From assembly GCF_015831345.1 (NCBI RefSeq), contig NZ_JADWYS010000001.1, positions 3,934,618-3,998,617 on the forward strand: a stretch of 64,000 nucleotides of DNA, given 5' to 3'. The stretch is from Caenimonas aquaedulcis. Its GTDB lineage: Bacteria > Pseudomonadota > Gammaproteobacteria > Burkholderiales > Burkholderiaceae_C. Shown in pieces: positions 18,493-28,173 of the stretch; the first letter of the stretch is position 1; the number at the start of each line of letters is the position of its first letter. The notes beneath the pieces were generated by a model. The model ran no database searches, was not told where the DNA came from, and saw only the letters and a program-made list of their open reading frames with translations. The translations under genes and the position numbers were made by a program.

Positions 18493-20472
18493 ATGACCTA
18501 CTCGCTCTCGCCCGGCGCGTTCTTCGTCTCCGAAAGCCGGGAAAGCATCAACCTCTACGTCACCCGGACAGACGCCAGCGGCTTCGGGACGGTCTACCTG
18601 AGTGCGGTGGACAGCGAAGGTTCCACCAACCAGCTGGACCACAATTTCACGACCACCATCGCGCTCAATTTCTATCCGGGCCAGATGGTGCTCCCGGTCA
18701 CGTTGCCCATCCGCCGCGACGAGGTGCCCGAACCGCAGGAGTCGTTCGCGCTGGTGTTGAAGGCGCAGGCGGATGCGACGGAGTGGATCGCGAAATCGGT
18801 GTTCACCATCGTCGACGACGATCCACCTCCGGCGAACAAGCCCCCTGTCGTGTTCTCGGATGCCGGCGCCGGCACCTACGACCCTGCCCGGTCGGTGTCC
18901 GTCTCGAACCTCTTCAACCCGCTCGACCTGGACGGCTCCGTGACGACGGTCAACGTCTCGCAACCGGCCGCGGGCACCGACGGCGGCTACCTGACGCTCG
19001 ACGGCGTGCCTGTCGGTGCGCTCGCCGTCACGCTGCCCCTGGCCGACCTGCCGCGCCTGGCCTATCGCACGGGCGACCACAGCGGCATCGCCGAGCTCTT
19101 CATGACGGCCACGGACAACCTCGGCGCGAGCGGCTCCGGCTTCGTGGCCCTGGGCGTCTGGGGCAACGCGAACCAGCCTCCGGTGATCGTGGCGCAGGAC
19201 GAGCAACTGTGGACGGCACACACGACCGTGCCCCTGTCGTTGCTGTTCGGCATCTCCGACGCGGAGGGAGGGCTGGCGAAGATCATGATCACCGAGGGTG
19301 CACCGGGGACGGACGGGGGCTACCTCACCTTCTACGACGAACCGGTGACGGGCGGCACCCTGACGGTGACGCCCTTCGAGTTCCCCTTCGTCGCCTACCG
19401 CACCGGCACGTCGAGCGGCAGCAACACGCTGTCGGTCGAGGCATTCGACGCGCAGGGTCTCAGCACGTCGGGTAGCGCGTCCCTTCGGGTGGCGGGCGTC
19501 GCGGCGTCGCCGCCGGTCGTCTTCTCCCCGGTGACTTCCGTCGAGCATGCGCACACCTACCGGCTGGACGAGCTTTTCACCGTGCTCGACCCCGACGTCG
19601 GTGACACCATCAGCCAGTACCTGGTCGTCGTGGGCGCGAATTCGGGCACGCTCCTGCAGCACGGCGTTGCGGTCGCCGGCACGCTGTACGTGCCCGGCAC
19701 CGAACTTGCCACCCTTTCCCTGCGCACCACTGCCGGCGACACGTCCATTTCGCTCGTGCTGGAGGCCTGGGACAGCGAGGGCCGGCACGGCAACGGGTAC
19801 CTGAAGGCGGGCGGCGACGGGGCGGATGCGCTGGTGGCCAGCGACTTCGCGCATTCCACGCTGATCGGAGGCGCCGGCAACGACACGCTGACGGCGGGAC
19901 AGGACGCGGATTTCCTGCGGGGAGACGCAGGCGTGGACGTGGGGATCTACAGCGGGCCGGCGGCGAACTTTGCGGTGACGCGCTCGGATCTGCACAACGT
20001 GTTCGTGCGGGACCTGTCGACGGACGTGGTGGACATCGTGACGGACCTGGAGTTCCTGCACTTCGACGACTCGAAGCTCGCGATGGACCTGTCAGGGCCG
20101 GCAGGCGACACGGTGAAGCTCCTTGGCGCGCTGTTCGGGGCGCAGGCCGTGCATGACAAGGGCTATGTCGGCATCGGCCTGGCGCTGTTCGACTCCGGCC
20201 TGTCCGCGCTGCAGGTGGCCGCGTTGGCGGTCGAGTCGTCGGTCTTCCAGCAACTTGCCGGTTCGGCCTCCGACACGAATTTCGTCCAACGGGTCTACGC
20301 CAATGTCACGGGCGGCCCGCCGACCGCGGCCGAGCTCGCGTATTTCCTGCAGCTACTCGATTCGGGTGCTTCCACGAAGGCCGACCTTGCCTGGATGGCA
20401 GCCGGGCACCCCTACAACCTGGCGAACATCGACTTCGCGGGACTCGCCAACAGCGGCGTCGAATTCGTCTGA
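18493..20472 (+). CDS. Large secreted RTX/DUF4214 repeat protein
   Basis: 659 residues with no N-terminal signal peptide. Residues 1-110 form a Calx-beta-like domain with the pattern D-E-V-P-E-P-Q-E-S-F. Residues about 120-420 hold three cadherin-like repeats, each opening with PPVV/PPVI and carrying GTDGGYL-type turns. Residues about 430-480 carry a short RTX-like calcium nonapeptide tract (IGGAGNDTLTAGQDADFLRG). The C-terminus contains a DUF4214 module. This architecture fits type I secretion (C-terminal signal) and adhesion. A TolC gene lies convergent next door, but no dedicated ABC/MFP pair is present. It starts 9 bases after waaA with a weak ribosome site. Confidence 0.75.
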   Translation: MTYSLSPGAFFVSESRESINLYVTRTDASGFGTVYLSAVDSEGSTNQLDHNFTTTIALNFYPGQMVLPVTLPIRRDEVPEPQESFALVLKAQADATEWIAKSVFTIVDDDPPPANKPPVVFSDAGAGTYDPARSVSVSNLFNPLDLDGSVTTVNVSQPAAGTDGGYLTLDGVPVGALAVTLPLADLPRLAYRTGDHSGIAELFMTATDNLGASGSGFVALGVWGNANQPPVIVAQDEQLWTAHTTVPLSLLFGISDAEGGLAKIMITEGAPGTDGGYLTFYDEPVTGGTLTVTPFEFPFVAYRTGTSSGSNTLSVEAFDAQGLSTSGSASLRVAGVAASPPVVFSPVTSVEHAHTYRLDELFTVLDPDVGDTISQYLVVVGANSGTLLQHGVAVAGTLYVPGTELATLSLRTTAGDTSISLVLEAWDSEGRHGNGYLKAGGDGADALVASDFAHSTLIGGAGNDTLTAGQDADFLRGDAGVDVGIYSGPAANFAVTRSDLHNVFVRDLSTDVVDIVTDLEFLHFDDSKLAMDLSGPAGDTVKLLGALFGAQAVHDKGYVGIGLALFDSGLSALQVAALAVESSVFQQLAGSASDTNFVQRVYANVTGGPPTAAELAYFLQLLDSGASTKADLAWMAAGHPYNLANIDFAGLANSGVEFV

Positions 20473-20542
20473 CGGCCCGCGGCGCGGCCTCAGAAGGCAG
20501 ATGCGTCCAGCGGGAACGCGGCCGTTGCCGCCCCCCGCCCCC

Positions 20543-21877
20543 CTACCTGGCCACCAGCTGGTTCAGGCGCGCGAGGTCTTCCGGCATCAACGTGCCGTTG
20601 GCCTGCCGCAGCCGAAGCTGGCCCAGCAGCACGGTGTAGCGGGCCTGCGCGAGGTCGCGCTTGGTCTGGAAGAGCTGGCTCTGCGAATTGAGCACGTCGA
20701 TGTTGATGCGCACACCGACCTGGTAGCCGAGGCGGTTGGCTTCCAGCGCGCTCTGGCTCGAAGCTTCCGCGGCTTCCAGCGCCTTGACCTGGCCGCGCCC
20801 GGACACGACACCGAAGAACGCCGTCCGTACGGCTTGCGCGACGTTTCGGCGCGTGGCCTCCAGGTCGGCCTGGGCCTTTTCTTCCAGCGACAGCGTTTCA
20901 CGGATGCGGTTCTGCGTCGAGAAGCCGGCGAAGAGCGGCATGTTGAACTGCAAACCCACCGTGCCCGTGTCGGCGCGGGTGGATGTCGCCACCGAGGTGT
21001 TGCCGTTCGGGTTGCGGGTGGCGTTGTAGCTGAGCGTGAGGTCCAGCGTGGGCTTGTGGCCGGCGCGCGCCTTTTCGGTTTCGAGCTGCGCGATCTCAAC
21101 GGCCGTGCGCGCCTGCTGGATCGCGGGGCTGTTTTCTTCGCCCTGCTGCACCCAGGCGTTCACGTCGGCGGGCTGCGGCGCGGGGACGTCGAGCGGGATC
21201 ACCAGCGGGTTCGGCCTGACGTCGGGCTTGCCCACCAGCGAATCGAGCGCGAGCTTCTTCACGCGCAGGTCGTTGTCGGCCGCGATTTCCTGGGCGACCA
21301 CGAGGTCGAAGCGGGCCTGCGCCTCGCGGGTGTCCGTGATGGTGGAGGTGCCCACTTCGAAGTTGCGCTTGGCGGAGGCGAGCTGCTCGTTCACCGCGGT
21401 CTTCTGCGCCTGCACGAAGGTGAGGGTGTCCTGCGCCGCCAGCACGTCGAAGTAGGCCTGGCTCACGCGGATGATGAGGTCCTGGCTGGCGGCCGTGAGC
21501 TGTGCCTGCGCCTGTTCGACCTGCCGCTTGCCCTGCTGCCAGGTCGCGAAGTTCGCGGGCCGGTAGAGCGGCTGCGACGCGCTCACCGTGCCGCTCTGCG
21601 TGGTGAACCCCCGCTCGACGGCGGGGACGGTGTTGTCGAGGTTCGATCGCGAGACGCCCACGGCGAGGTTCGCCTGGGGCAGGATGCCCGCCTTCGCCTG
21701 CTCCGCGCGGAACAGGTTCGCGTCGTACTGCGCCTTCGCCGACTGCCACGTGGCGTCGTACGCCTTGGCCGAGTCGTAGAGCTCGAGCAGGCTTTCGGCA
21801 CGCGCCGGCGCGGCGAAGATCGCCGCCAGTGCCGCCGCGAGGGGCCAGTACGCAAAAGTGGGCCGCAGCAAATTCAT
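20543..21877 (-). CDS. tolC: TolC family outer-membrane channel
   Basis: 444 residues with a signal peptide cut after APARA. Two internally repeated OEP domains with long heptad-rich helices are visible, including the first-repeat segment YDATWQSAKAQYDANLFRAE. It forms the trimeric outer-membrane duct used by RND pumps and type I exporters. It closes the minus-strand block tetR-MFP-RND-pcm-rhodanese, which gives it an obvious pump partner; it could also export the RTX protein encoded convergently. Upstream spacing to the rhodanese gene is 45 bases. Confidence 0.92.
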   Translation of the reverse strand: MNLLRPTFAYWPLAAALAAIFAAPARAESLLELYDSAKAYDATWQSAKAQYDANLFRAEQAKAGILPQANLAVGVSRSNLDNTVPAVERGFTTQSGTVSASQPLYRPANFATWQQGKRQVEQAQAQLTAASQDLIIRVSQAYFDVLAAQDTLTFVQAQKTAVNEQLASAKRNFEVGTSTITDTREAQARFDLVVAQEIAADNDLRVKKLALDSLVGKPDVRPNPLVIPLDVPAPQPADVNAWVQQGEENSPAIQQARTAVEIAQLETEKARAGHKPTLDLTLSYNATRNPNGNTSVATSTRADTGTVGLQFNMPLFAGFSTQNRIRETLSLEEKAQADLEATRRNVAQAVRTAFFGVVSGRGQVKALEAAEASSQSALEANRLGYQVGVRINIDVLNSQSQLFQTKRDLAQARYTVLLGQLRLRQANGTLMPEDLARLNQLVAR

Positions 21878-21922
21878 GGTCCGTCCTTGGGATGAAAGCG
21901 TGTCGTTGTCGTCGTGGGTGAA

Positions 21923-22267
21923 TCAGTAGCGGGGCACGCCGGCGTCGCGTTCGGCCGACCAGGCGTCGATGCCGCCCGCGATGTTGGCCACGTTGTCGAA
22001 GCCGTTGCCCGCGAGGAACATGGCCACGCGCTGGCTGCGCGCGCCGTGGTGGCACAGGCAGGCGATGGGGCGCGACGGATCGATTTCCGCGGCGCGCGCC
22101 GGGATGTCGTTCATGGGGATCGCGAGGAGTTCGAAGCCCGGCTCGGCCTTCACGCTCGCGGTCTGCAACTCCCAGGGTTCGCGCACGTCCAGCACGATCG
22201 GGCGCGCGCCGGCGGGCTGGGCCTGCAGCCATTCGGAGAGTTGGGAGGGGCGGATCTGGTCGATCAT
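21923..22267 (-). CDS. Rhodanese-like domain protein
   Basis: 114-residue single-domain sulfurtransferase. The catalytic loop is CLCHHGARS with Cys72, of the C-x-x-G-x-R type; the DVREPWE CDC25-like motif lies near residue 27. Cytosolic, no signal. Situated 10 bases downstream of the pcm-like gene and upstream of tolC on the same strand, an order common in Burkholderiales. It may carry sulfane sulfur, but no substrate is shown. Confidence 0.9.
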   Translation of the reverse strand: MIDQIRPSQLSEWLQAQPAGARPIVLDVREPWELQTASVKAEPGFELLAIPMNDIPARAAEIDPSRPIACLCHHGARSQRVAMFLAGNGFDNVANIAGGIDAWSAERDAGVPRY

Positions 22268-22277
22268 GCGCAGCCGC

Positions 22278-22967
22278 TCAGAAGTGGAAGCGCGACGGCT
22301 CGGGGAAATGCAGGAGCCGCGGCGCCGACGTGTCCCAGGGCTGCGCGGTGGTGTAGGCGGCGTCGCCGGTGCGCGTGACGAGCGTCGCGCGCATGACGGG
22401 CTCGCTGCCGACGATCGCCGCGAGGCGCCCGCCGACCTTGAGCTGCGCCATCAGCGACTGCGGCACTTCGGCCACCGAACCGCTCAGCAGGATCACGTCG
22501 AACGGCGCTTCGGCCGGCAGGCCCTTGGCGCCGTCGGCTTCGCGCACCTCGGCGTTGGTGATGCCCGCGCGCTGCAGGTTCTCGCGCGCGATGCGGGCGA
22601 GCGCGGGGTCGATCTCCAGCGTGACGACGCGTTGCGCGCGGTGCGCGAGCAGGGCGGCCATGTAACCGGAGCCGGTGCCGATCTCCAGGACCTTGTCCGT
22701 GGGCCTGACGTGCAGGTCCTGCAGCAGGCGGGCCTCCACCTTCGGCTCCAGCATGCACTGGCCGCGCGCGAGCGCCTGGTCGGCGGGTTCCGCGAGCGGG
22801 ATCTGCATGTCCACGAAGGCGAGCGCCTTGTGGGCGAGGGGAACGAAATCCTCGCGGTGCACGGAGGACAGCAGGGCGAGGATGTCCAGGTCGAGCACGT
22901 CCCAGGGCCGGATCTGCTGCTCGATCATCTTGAAGCGTGCGTGTTCGAGGTCGGTGGGGGCGGTCAT
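22278..22967 (-). CDS. Protein-L-isoaspartate O-methyltransferase family
   Basis: 229 residues of PCMT type, which methylates isoaspartyl residues in damaged proteins using SAM. The SAM loop is VLEIGTGSGYMAALLA near residues 93-108, and a post-motif VTLEIDPALA follows. The N-terminal MIEQQIRPWDV is typical of the family. Beta-proteobacterial members next to tolC often diverge from true Pcm, so isoaspartate activity is plausible but unproven. Length is normal. Confidence 0.85.
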   Translation of the reverse strand: MTAPTDLEHARFKMIEQQIRPWDVLDLDILALLSSVHREDFVPLAHKALAFVDMQIPLAEPADQALARGQCMLEPKVEARLLQDLHVRPTDKVLEIGTGSGYMAALLAHRAQRVVTLEIDPALARIARENLQRAGITNAEVREADGAKGLPAEAPFDVILLSGSVAEVPQSLMAQLKVGGRLAAIVGSEPVMRATLVTRTGDAAYTTAQPWDTSAPRLLHFPEPSRFHF

Positions 22968-22985
22968 GGCTTCCTTCGGGGGGAT

Positions 22986-25900
22986 TCAGGGCAAATCCGC
23001 GATTTTAGAGGCGGGCTGGGTGGCGCTCCCGGGGCCGCCCGCCGAATGGCGGGGACGGCGGCGGAAGCGGGCGGCCAGGTCGTCGAGCAGGCAATAGACC
23101 ACGGGCACGACGACCAGCGTGAGCAGCGAGGAGGTGATCACCCCGCCGATCACCGCCTGCCCCATGGGCGCGCGCTGCTCCGAGCCTTCGGTGAGCGCGA
23201 AGGCGAGCGGCACCATGCCGAAGATCATGGCGAGCGTCGTCATGAGGATGGGGCGCAGCCGCACCTTGGCCGCGTGCAGCAGCGCCTCGGTGCGGTCCAT
23301 GCCCTCGTCCCGCATGCGAATGGCAAAGTCCACGAGAAGAATTGCGTTCTTCGTGACGAGCCCCATCAGCATCACGATGCCGATGATCGAGAACATCGAC
23401 AGCGACGAGCCGAACATCAGCAGCGCGAGCACCACGCCGATGAGGGTGAGCGGCAGGGACGTCATGAGCGCGAGCGGCTGCAGGAAGCTCCTGAACTGGC
23501 TCGCGAGGATCATGTAGATGAAGATCACCGCCATCGCGAGGGCGGACACGGCGTAGCCGAAGGACTCCGCCATGTTCTTCGTCGAGCCGCTGAACTGGTA
23601 GCGATACCCCGGCGGGAAGGCGATGCCGTCGAGCTTCGCGCGGATGTCGTTGGACACCTCGCCGGCGGAGCGGTTGAACACGTTGGCGTTGATCGCGACT
23701 TCGCGCGTCAGGTCGCGGCGGTTGATCTGGTTCGGCCCGGTGGATTCGCGCACGCTCGCGACCTGGTTCAGGCGCACCACGCGCGACGTGCCGTCCGCGT
23801 TGCTTCCCATGGCGAAGGGCAGCCGGTCGAGGTCCTGCGGCGCGTTGCGCGCATCGGGCGACAGGCGCACGTTCACGTCGTAGGTCTGGTCGTCGGGCGC
23901 GCGCCAGTTGCCGACCGTCTGCCCGGCGACGAGTGTGCGCAGCGCGCTGCCCACCTGCGCCACGGACAGGCCGAGGTCGGACGCGGCGTCGCGCTTGACG
24001 TCGATGGCGATGGTGGGCTTGTCCTGCTTGACGCTGGAGTCCAGGTCCACGAGGCCCGGGATGCCCGCGATGCGCTCGTTCACGAGCTTCGTGAGGCGCT
24101 CCAGCTCCTTCAGGTCCGGCCCCTGCAGGGAGAACTCCACCTGCTTGTTGCCGCCGACGGCGTCGAGCAGGCCGACGTGCGTGACGGTGATGCCCGGCAC
24201 CTGCTTCAGGCGTTCGCGCAGCACGCCGGCCATCTGGTCGACGCTCAGCTGGCGCTGCTTCCTGTCCACCATGCGCACGTAGACGGAGCCGTAGATCTTG
24301 CCCGCGGCGTTGCCGGTGTTGATGGTCGCGAGCGTGTAGCGCACTTCCTTGAACTCGCGGATGATCGATTCGACCTGCTGCGCCTTCGCCTCCGTGACTT
24401 CGAGCGAGGAGCCCACGGGCGTATAGAAGCTGACGGAGGTTTCCGAATAGTCGGCCTTGGGCACGAACTCGGTGCCCAGCAGCGGCACCATCACGATGCT
24501 CAGCACGAAGATGCCCACGGCCATCAGCACCGTGACGAGCTTGTGGCCGAGCGACCAGCGCAGGATGCCCTGGTAGCCCTCCGCCAGCGCGTCGGTGCCG
24601 CGGTCGAACCAGCCCGTCACCCGGCCGATGGTCTTGTCGTAGAGCGTCGGGTTGGCCTTCGGCTTGCCGTGCGCTTCGATCTCCGGGTCGTGCCAGATCG
24701 AGGACAGCATCGGGTCGAGCGTGAAGCTCACGAACATGGAGATCAGCACCGCCGCCACGATGGTCACGCCGAACTCGTGGAAGAACTTGCCGATGATGCC
24801 GCCCATGAAGCCGATGGGCAGGAACACGGCGACGATGGAGAAGGTGGTGGCCAGCACCGCCAGGCCGATTTCCTGCGTGCCGTCGAGCGCGCCCTGGTAG
24901 GGTGGCTTGCCCATCTGCACGTGGCGCACGATGTTCTCGCGCACGACGATCGCATCGTCGATCAGCAGGCCCACGCACAGCGAGAGCGCCATCAGCGTCA
25001 CCATGTTGATGGTGAAGCCGAACATGTTCATGAAGAGGAAGGTGCCGATGATGGAGATCGGCAGCGTGAGCCCGGTGATGACGGTGGAGCGCCAGGAGTT
25101 CAGGAACAGGAACACGATGAGCACCGTGAGCAGCGCGCCTTCGACCAGCGTGCGGCGCACGTTCTCCACGGACACGCGAATGGGCCGCGAGCCGTCGGTG
25201 ATCTCTTCCAGCCGCACACCCGCAGGCAACTGGGTGGTCATTTCGGCGGCGGTCTTTTTCAGGCCGTCGACGACCTCGATCGTGTTTTCGTCCTGCGATT
25301 TCTGCACCGTGAGCAGCAGCGTGCGCTGGCCGTTGTAGAGCGCGAGGCTGTCGATCTCCTGCGCGCCGTCGGCGATGCGCGCGACCTGGTCCACGCGCAC
25401 GGCCGTGCCGTTTTTCCGCGTGACGATGATCTGCCCGAAGTCTTCCGGCCGCTTCATGCGCGCGTCGATCTGCACCACGCGCTCCTGCGCGAGCGAGCGG
25501 ATCGCGCCGACCGGCAAGTCCTGGTTCTCGTTGCGCACGGCCGCGACCACCTGGTCGGCGGTGACGCCCAGCGCCTCCATCGCGGCGGGGTTCAGGTAGA
25601 CGTTGATCTCGCGCTTGGTGCCGCCCACGAGCGTGACCGAGCCGACACCGCGCACGTTCTCCAGCCGCTTCTTCAATACCTGGTCGGCCCAGTTGGTCAG
25701 CTCCACGGCATCCATCGCCTTGCCCTTCGTCGCATCGGGCAGCACCGCGATCGACCAGATCGCACGGCTAGACGGGTCGAAGCGCAGCACGCGCGGCTCC
25801 TTCACCTCCGTGCGGAAGGTGGGGCGGATCTGCGCGACCTTCTCGCGCACGTCTTCGGCGGCCTTGCGCCCGTCGATGTGCAGTTGGAATTCGATGATGA

Positions 25901-26171
25901 CGACCGCCTGGCCCTCGTAGCTGCGCGAGGTGAGGGCGTTGATGCCCGCGATCGAATTGACGCCTTCCTCGATCTTCTTGGTGACTTCGCTCTCCACGAT
26001 CTCGGGCGACGCGCCCGGATATTCCGCCGTGACGACGACGACCGGGAAATCGATGTTCGGGAACTGGTCGACCTTCAGCCGCTGGTAGGAAAACAGGCCC
26101 AGCACGACGATGGCGAGCATCACCATGGTCGCGAAGACCGGGTTCTTCAGGCTGACGCGGGTGAACCACAT
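22986..26171 (-). CDS. RND efflux permease (HAE1 family)
   Basis: 1061-residue inner-membrane proton/drug antiporter with 12 membrane helices and two large periplasmic loops. The N-terminus [20 protein letters not shown] is typical of HAE1 proteins. Helix 4 has [16 protein letters not shown], with the paired aspartates of the proton relay. It should form a tripartite pump with the MFP gene immediately upstream (one base apart) and TolC downstream. Substrates probably include drugs, detergents or aromatics, none predictable. A very long open frame on the opposite strand is a GC-skew shadow. Confidence 0.94.
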   Translation of the reverse strand: MWFTRVSLKNPVFATMVMLAIVVLGLFSYQRLKVDQFPNIDFPVVVVTAEYPGASPEIVESEVTKKIEEGVNSIAGINALTSRSYEGQAVVIIEFQLHIDGRKAAEDVREKVAQIRPTFRTEVKEPRVLRFDPSSRAIWSIAVLPDATKGKAMDAVELTNWADQVLKKRLENVRGVGSVTLVGGTKREINVYLNPAAMEALGVTADQVVAAVRNENQDLPVGAIRSLAQERVVQIDARMKRPEDFGQIIVTRKNGTAVRVDQVARIADGAQEIDSLALYNGQRTLLLTVQKSQDENTIEVVDGLKKTAAEMTTQLPAGVRLEEITDGSRPIRVSVENVRRTLVEGALLTVLIVFLFLNSWRSTVITGLTLPISIIGTFLFMNMFGFTINMVTLMALSLCVGLLIDDAIVVRENIVRHVQMGKPPYQGALDGTQEIGLAVLATTFSIVAVFLPIGFMGGIIGKFFHEFGVTIVAAVLISMFVSFTLDPMLSSIWHDPEIEAHGKPKANPTLYDKTIGRVTGWFDRGTDALAEGYQGILRWSLGHKLVTVLMAVGIFVLSIVMVPLLGTEFVPKADYSETSVSFYTPVGSSLEVTEAKAQQVESIIREFKEVRYTLATINTGNAAGKIYGSVYVRMVDRKQRQLSVDQMAGVLRERLKQVPGITVTHVGLLDAVGGNKQVEFSLQGPDLKELERLTKLVNERIAGIPGLVDLDSSVKQDKPTIAIDVKRDAASDLGLSVAQVGSALRTLVAGQTVGNWRAPDDQTYDVNVRLSPDARNAPQDLDRLPFAMGSNADGTSRVVRLNQVASVRESTGPNQINRRDLTREVAINANVFNRSAGEVSNDIRAKLDGIAFPPGYRYQFSGSTKNMAESFGYAVSALAMAVIFIYMILASQFRSFLQPLALMTSLPLTLIGVVLALLMFGSSLSMFSIIGIVMLMGLVTKNAILLVDFAIRMRDEGMDRTEALLHAAKVRLRPILMTTLAMIFGMVPLAFALTEGSEQRAPMGQAVIGGVITSSLLTLVVVPVVYCLLDDLAARFRRRPRHSAGGPGSATQPASKIADLP

Positions 26172-26172
26172 G

Positions 26173-27309
26173 TCAGGGCGCCGGCGGCTTCGTGAACTTC
26201 ACCGCCGACCCTTCGCGCAGCGGACCGAGGCTCCCCTTGATCACCACCGCGCCGGGTGCGAGTCCCTTCACGGCCACCACGAGTTCCTTGTCGGCCTCGC
26301 CGCGTGCGCCCGTCTCCACCGGCTTGTGCGCGACGCGCTCGTTCTCCACGACCTGCACGTAGGGCGAGGGCTTGTCCGTGCGCACGGCCGACAGCGGCAC
26401 CGCGAGCGCCGAGGCGCTGCCGGTTCCGAGCGTGCCCTGCGCGAAGAGGCCCTGACGCAACCCTGTCGCGTCAGTGATGGACAGGTAGGCGAGCACGCTG
26501 CGGCTGCCCGCCTGCGCGCTCGGGTTGATGCGCACGACCTTGGCCTGCACCGGCCGGCTGCTGCCTTCGATCTGCAGCTGCGCGTCCTGCCCGACGCGCA
26601 CGCCCACGGAATCCGCCGCGCTCAGGGTCGCTTCCAGCTCGAGCCGGCTCAGGTCCACGATCTCGATCACCTTGGCGTCCACGGCCACGCGCTCGCCGGG
26701 CTGCATGAGCCGCTGCGCCACGACGCCCGCGATGGGCGCGCGCAGCACCGTGTCGTCCAGCGCCTTCTTCGCGAGGTCCACCGCGGCCAGCGCGGCCTTG
26801 TGCGTGGCCTGCGCGGCGGCGAGGTTGTTCAGGGAGGTGTCGAGCGCGGTCTTCGAGATGAAGCCCTGGTCGACCAGTGCCTTGTTGTTGTCCACCTGGC
26901 GCTGCGCGATGTCGATCTGCGCCTTCGCGGCATCGGCTTGCTGCGCGGCCTGCGCGACACGCGAGTTGTATTCCGTGGCGTCCACGCGCGCGATCACCTG
27001 GCCGGCCTTCACCACGTCGCCTTCGCGCACCGTGAGCCCCTGCAGTTCGCCGGCGGCGCGTGCTTTCACCACGGCCGAATTCACCGCCTTGAGCGAACCG
27101 GAGATCGGCAGCCCCTGCGCGATCTCGCGCGTCGTCGCCTTCACGACGTCCGTCGCGGCGAGTTCCACCACGCTCTGCACCTTGGGCGTGCCGGCTGCGG
27201 CGACGGCCTCCTGCTGGGCGCGGCGCGCGGAGAGGGCGCGCATCACACCGAATGCGATGAGCAGCAGGACCACCGCCACGGCGATCCACCGGTAGTGGCG
27301 CTTCGTCAT
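26173..27309 (-). CDS. RND efflux periplasmic adaptor (MFP/HlyD family)
   Basis: 378 residues from the ATG at 27309 ([17 protein letters not shown]), which overlaps the tetR stop; the longer frame upstream belongs to antisense reading of tetR. An N-terminal membrane anchor is followed by the split lipoyl/barrel-sandwich domain ([20 protein letters not shown] and [18 protein letters not shown]) flanking a coiled-coil hairpin, then a beta-barrel. It bridges the permease to TolC. Confidence 0.93.
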   Translation of the reverse strand: MTKRHYRWIAVAVVLLLIAFGVMRALSARRAQQEAVAAAGTPKVQSVVELAATDVVKATTREIAQGLPISGSLKAVNSAVVKARAAGELQGLTVREGDVVKAGQVIARVDATEYNSRVAQAAQQADAAKAQIDIAQRQVDNNKALVDQGFISKTALDTSLNNLAAAQATHKAALAAVDLAKKALDDTVLRAPIAGVVAQRLMQPGERVAVDAKVIEIVDLSRLELEATLSAADSVGVRVGQDAQLQIEGSSRPVQAKVVRINPSAQAGSRSVLAYLSITDATGLRQGLFAQGTLGTGSASALAVPLSAVRTDKPSPYVQVVENERVAHKPVETGARGEADKELVVAVKGLAPGAVVIKGSLGPLREGSAVKFTKPPAP

Positions 27310-28037
27310 TTCTTCTTCCGTCCTTCGCCCGGTTCGTTCTTGTCGTTCTTGTCGTTCTTGTCGTTCTTCTCGTCGCCGCGCACCAGCAGGCCGTGCAGCA
27401 GGGTGTCCACCTGCGAGGCGAGGTAGCGCTCCGGGTCGAGCGGGTAGTCCTGCGGCATGCAGGCGCCCAGCGAGTGCTTCATCATCACCAGGAACACCAT
27501 GGGCGCCGTGATCGAGAAGAGCGCGTAGTCCATGTCGGCGATGCGGAACTCGCCCCGGTCCACGCCGCGCTGCAGGATGCGACGGATCAGGTCCTGCGCG
27601 GGCTTGATCACCTCCTGCTGGTAGAAGGCGGTGATGTCCGGGAAGTTGCGGGCCTCCCCGATGATGAGCTTCGTGATGCCCGAGGCGCGCGTGGCGCCCA
27701 GCCGGTCCCACCAGACGCGCATGCAGTAACGCACCATGTCCGCGGTGCTGCCGTCGAAGGCCTGGAATTCGTCGTTCCATTCCGCGAAGCGGCCCGAGAT
27801 GTTTTCGCGCACCACCGCCTTGAAGAGTTCTTCCTTGCTGGGGAAGTAGAGGAACAGCGTGCCCTTGGACACGCCCGCGCGCGCGGCGACTTCTTCCGCG
27901 CGCGTGGCGGCGAAGCCTTTCTCGACGAAGAGGTCCAGCGCGGCGTCCAGCAGTTCGCCGGGCCGGGCCTCCTTGCGGCGCTCGCGCTTGGCCTGCACCT
28001 CTTCGGTGCGGGCTGCGATGAATTTGGGGAGGGCCAT
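27306..28037 (-). CDS. TetR/AcrR family repressor of the efflux operon
   Basis: 243 residues from the ATG at 28037 ([10 protein letters not shown]). The N-terminal HTH reads [24 protein letters not shown]; a ligand-binding domain related to TetR_C follows. It is the first gene of the tetR-MFP-RND transcript and overlaps the MFP start (ATGA), so it likely autoregulates from the operator at 28051-28064. The C-terminus carries an unusual Asp-Lys-Asn tripeptide repeat encoded by a 9-base tandem repeat. There is no good ribosome site before the ATG, which leaves a leaderless or upstream start possible. Confidence 0.9.
   Translation of the reverse strand: MALPKFIAARTEEVQAKRERRKEARPGELLDAALDLFVEKGFAATRAEEVAARAGVSKGTLFLYFPSKEELFKAVVRENISGRFAEWNDEFQAFDGSTADMVRYCMRVWWDRLGATRASGITKLIIGEARNFPDITAFYQQEVIKPAQDLIRRILQRGVDRGEFRIADMDYALFSITAPMVFLVMMKHSLGACMPQDYPLDPERYLASQVDTLLHGLLVRGDEKNDKNDKNDKNEPGEGRKKK
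27335..27370 (-). repeat. 9-bp tandem repeat inside tetR (Asp-Lys-Asn tract)
   Basis: Four consecutive 9-base units (plus strand CGTTCTTGT, the last with one change) near the 3' end of tetR encode a run of Asp-Lys-Asn. The unit length keeps frame, so copy-number change would only alter tail length. Confidence 0.85.
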
Positions 28038-28050
28038 GGAGAAATTAATG

Positions 28051-28064
28051 ACTGACTGGTTAGT
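28051..28064. promoter_or_regulatory. Probable TetR operator
   Basis: ACTGACTGGTTAGT is an imperfect inverted repeat (10 of 14 positions symmetric) lying 14 bases upstream of the tetR start, in the divergent region with the GntR gene. The minus-strand form begins ACTAACCAGTC, identical over 11 bases to a site at 60596-60606 near a second TetR gene. Likely autorepression site. Confidence 0.6.
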
Positions 28065-28129
28065 AATGTAGCTTGGCGACCCCAGGGCGTCAAGCAGAGC
28101 TACTCCTGCGAGGCGGGCAAGCGCCCGCA

Positions 28130-28151
28130 AATGTCCCATTGACAGGACATT
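28130..28151. promoter_or_regulatory. Inverted repeat, probable GntR/UTRA operator
   Basis: AATGTCC, an 8-base spacer, then GGACATT forms a perfect 7-base dyad, with an inner TGTC/GACA dyad as well. It ends 22 bases before the GTG start of the GntR gene, placing it over the promoter of the regulator and the transport/catabolic operon behind it. Confidence 0.6.
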
Positions 28152-28173
28152 AGGCGCACACCTAGGATCGCGC

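Noticed and set aside
21969..26195. 1408-codon open frame on the plus strand opposite the RND permease
   Set aside because: Composition is His/Arg/Glu-rich junk with no domain; it mirrors third-position GC bias of the well-supported permease on the minus strand.
27335..27370. Short tandem repeats as a possible CRISPR fragment
   Set aside because: Nine-base units without spacers inside a coding frame; a simple coding microsatellite.
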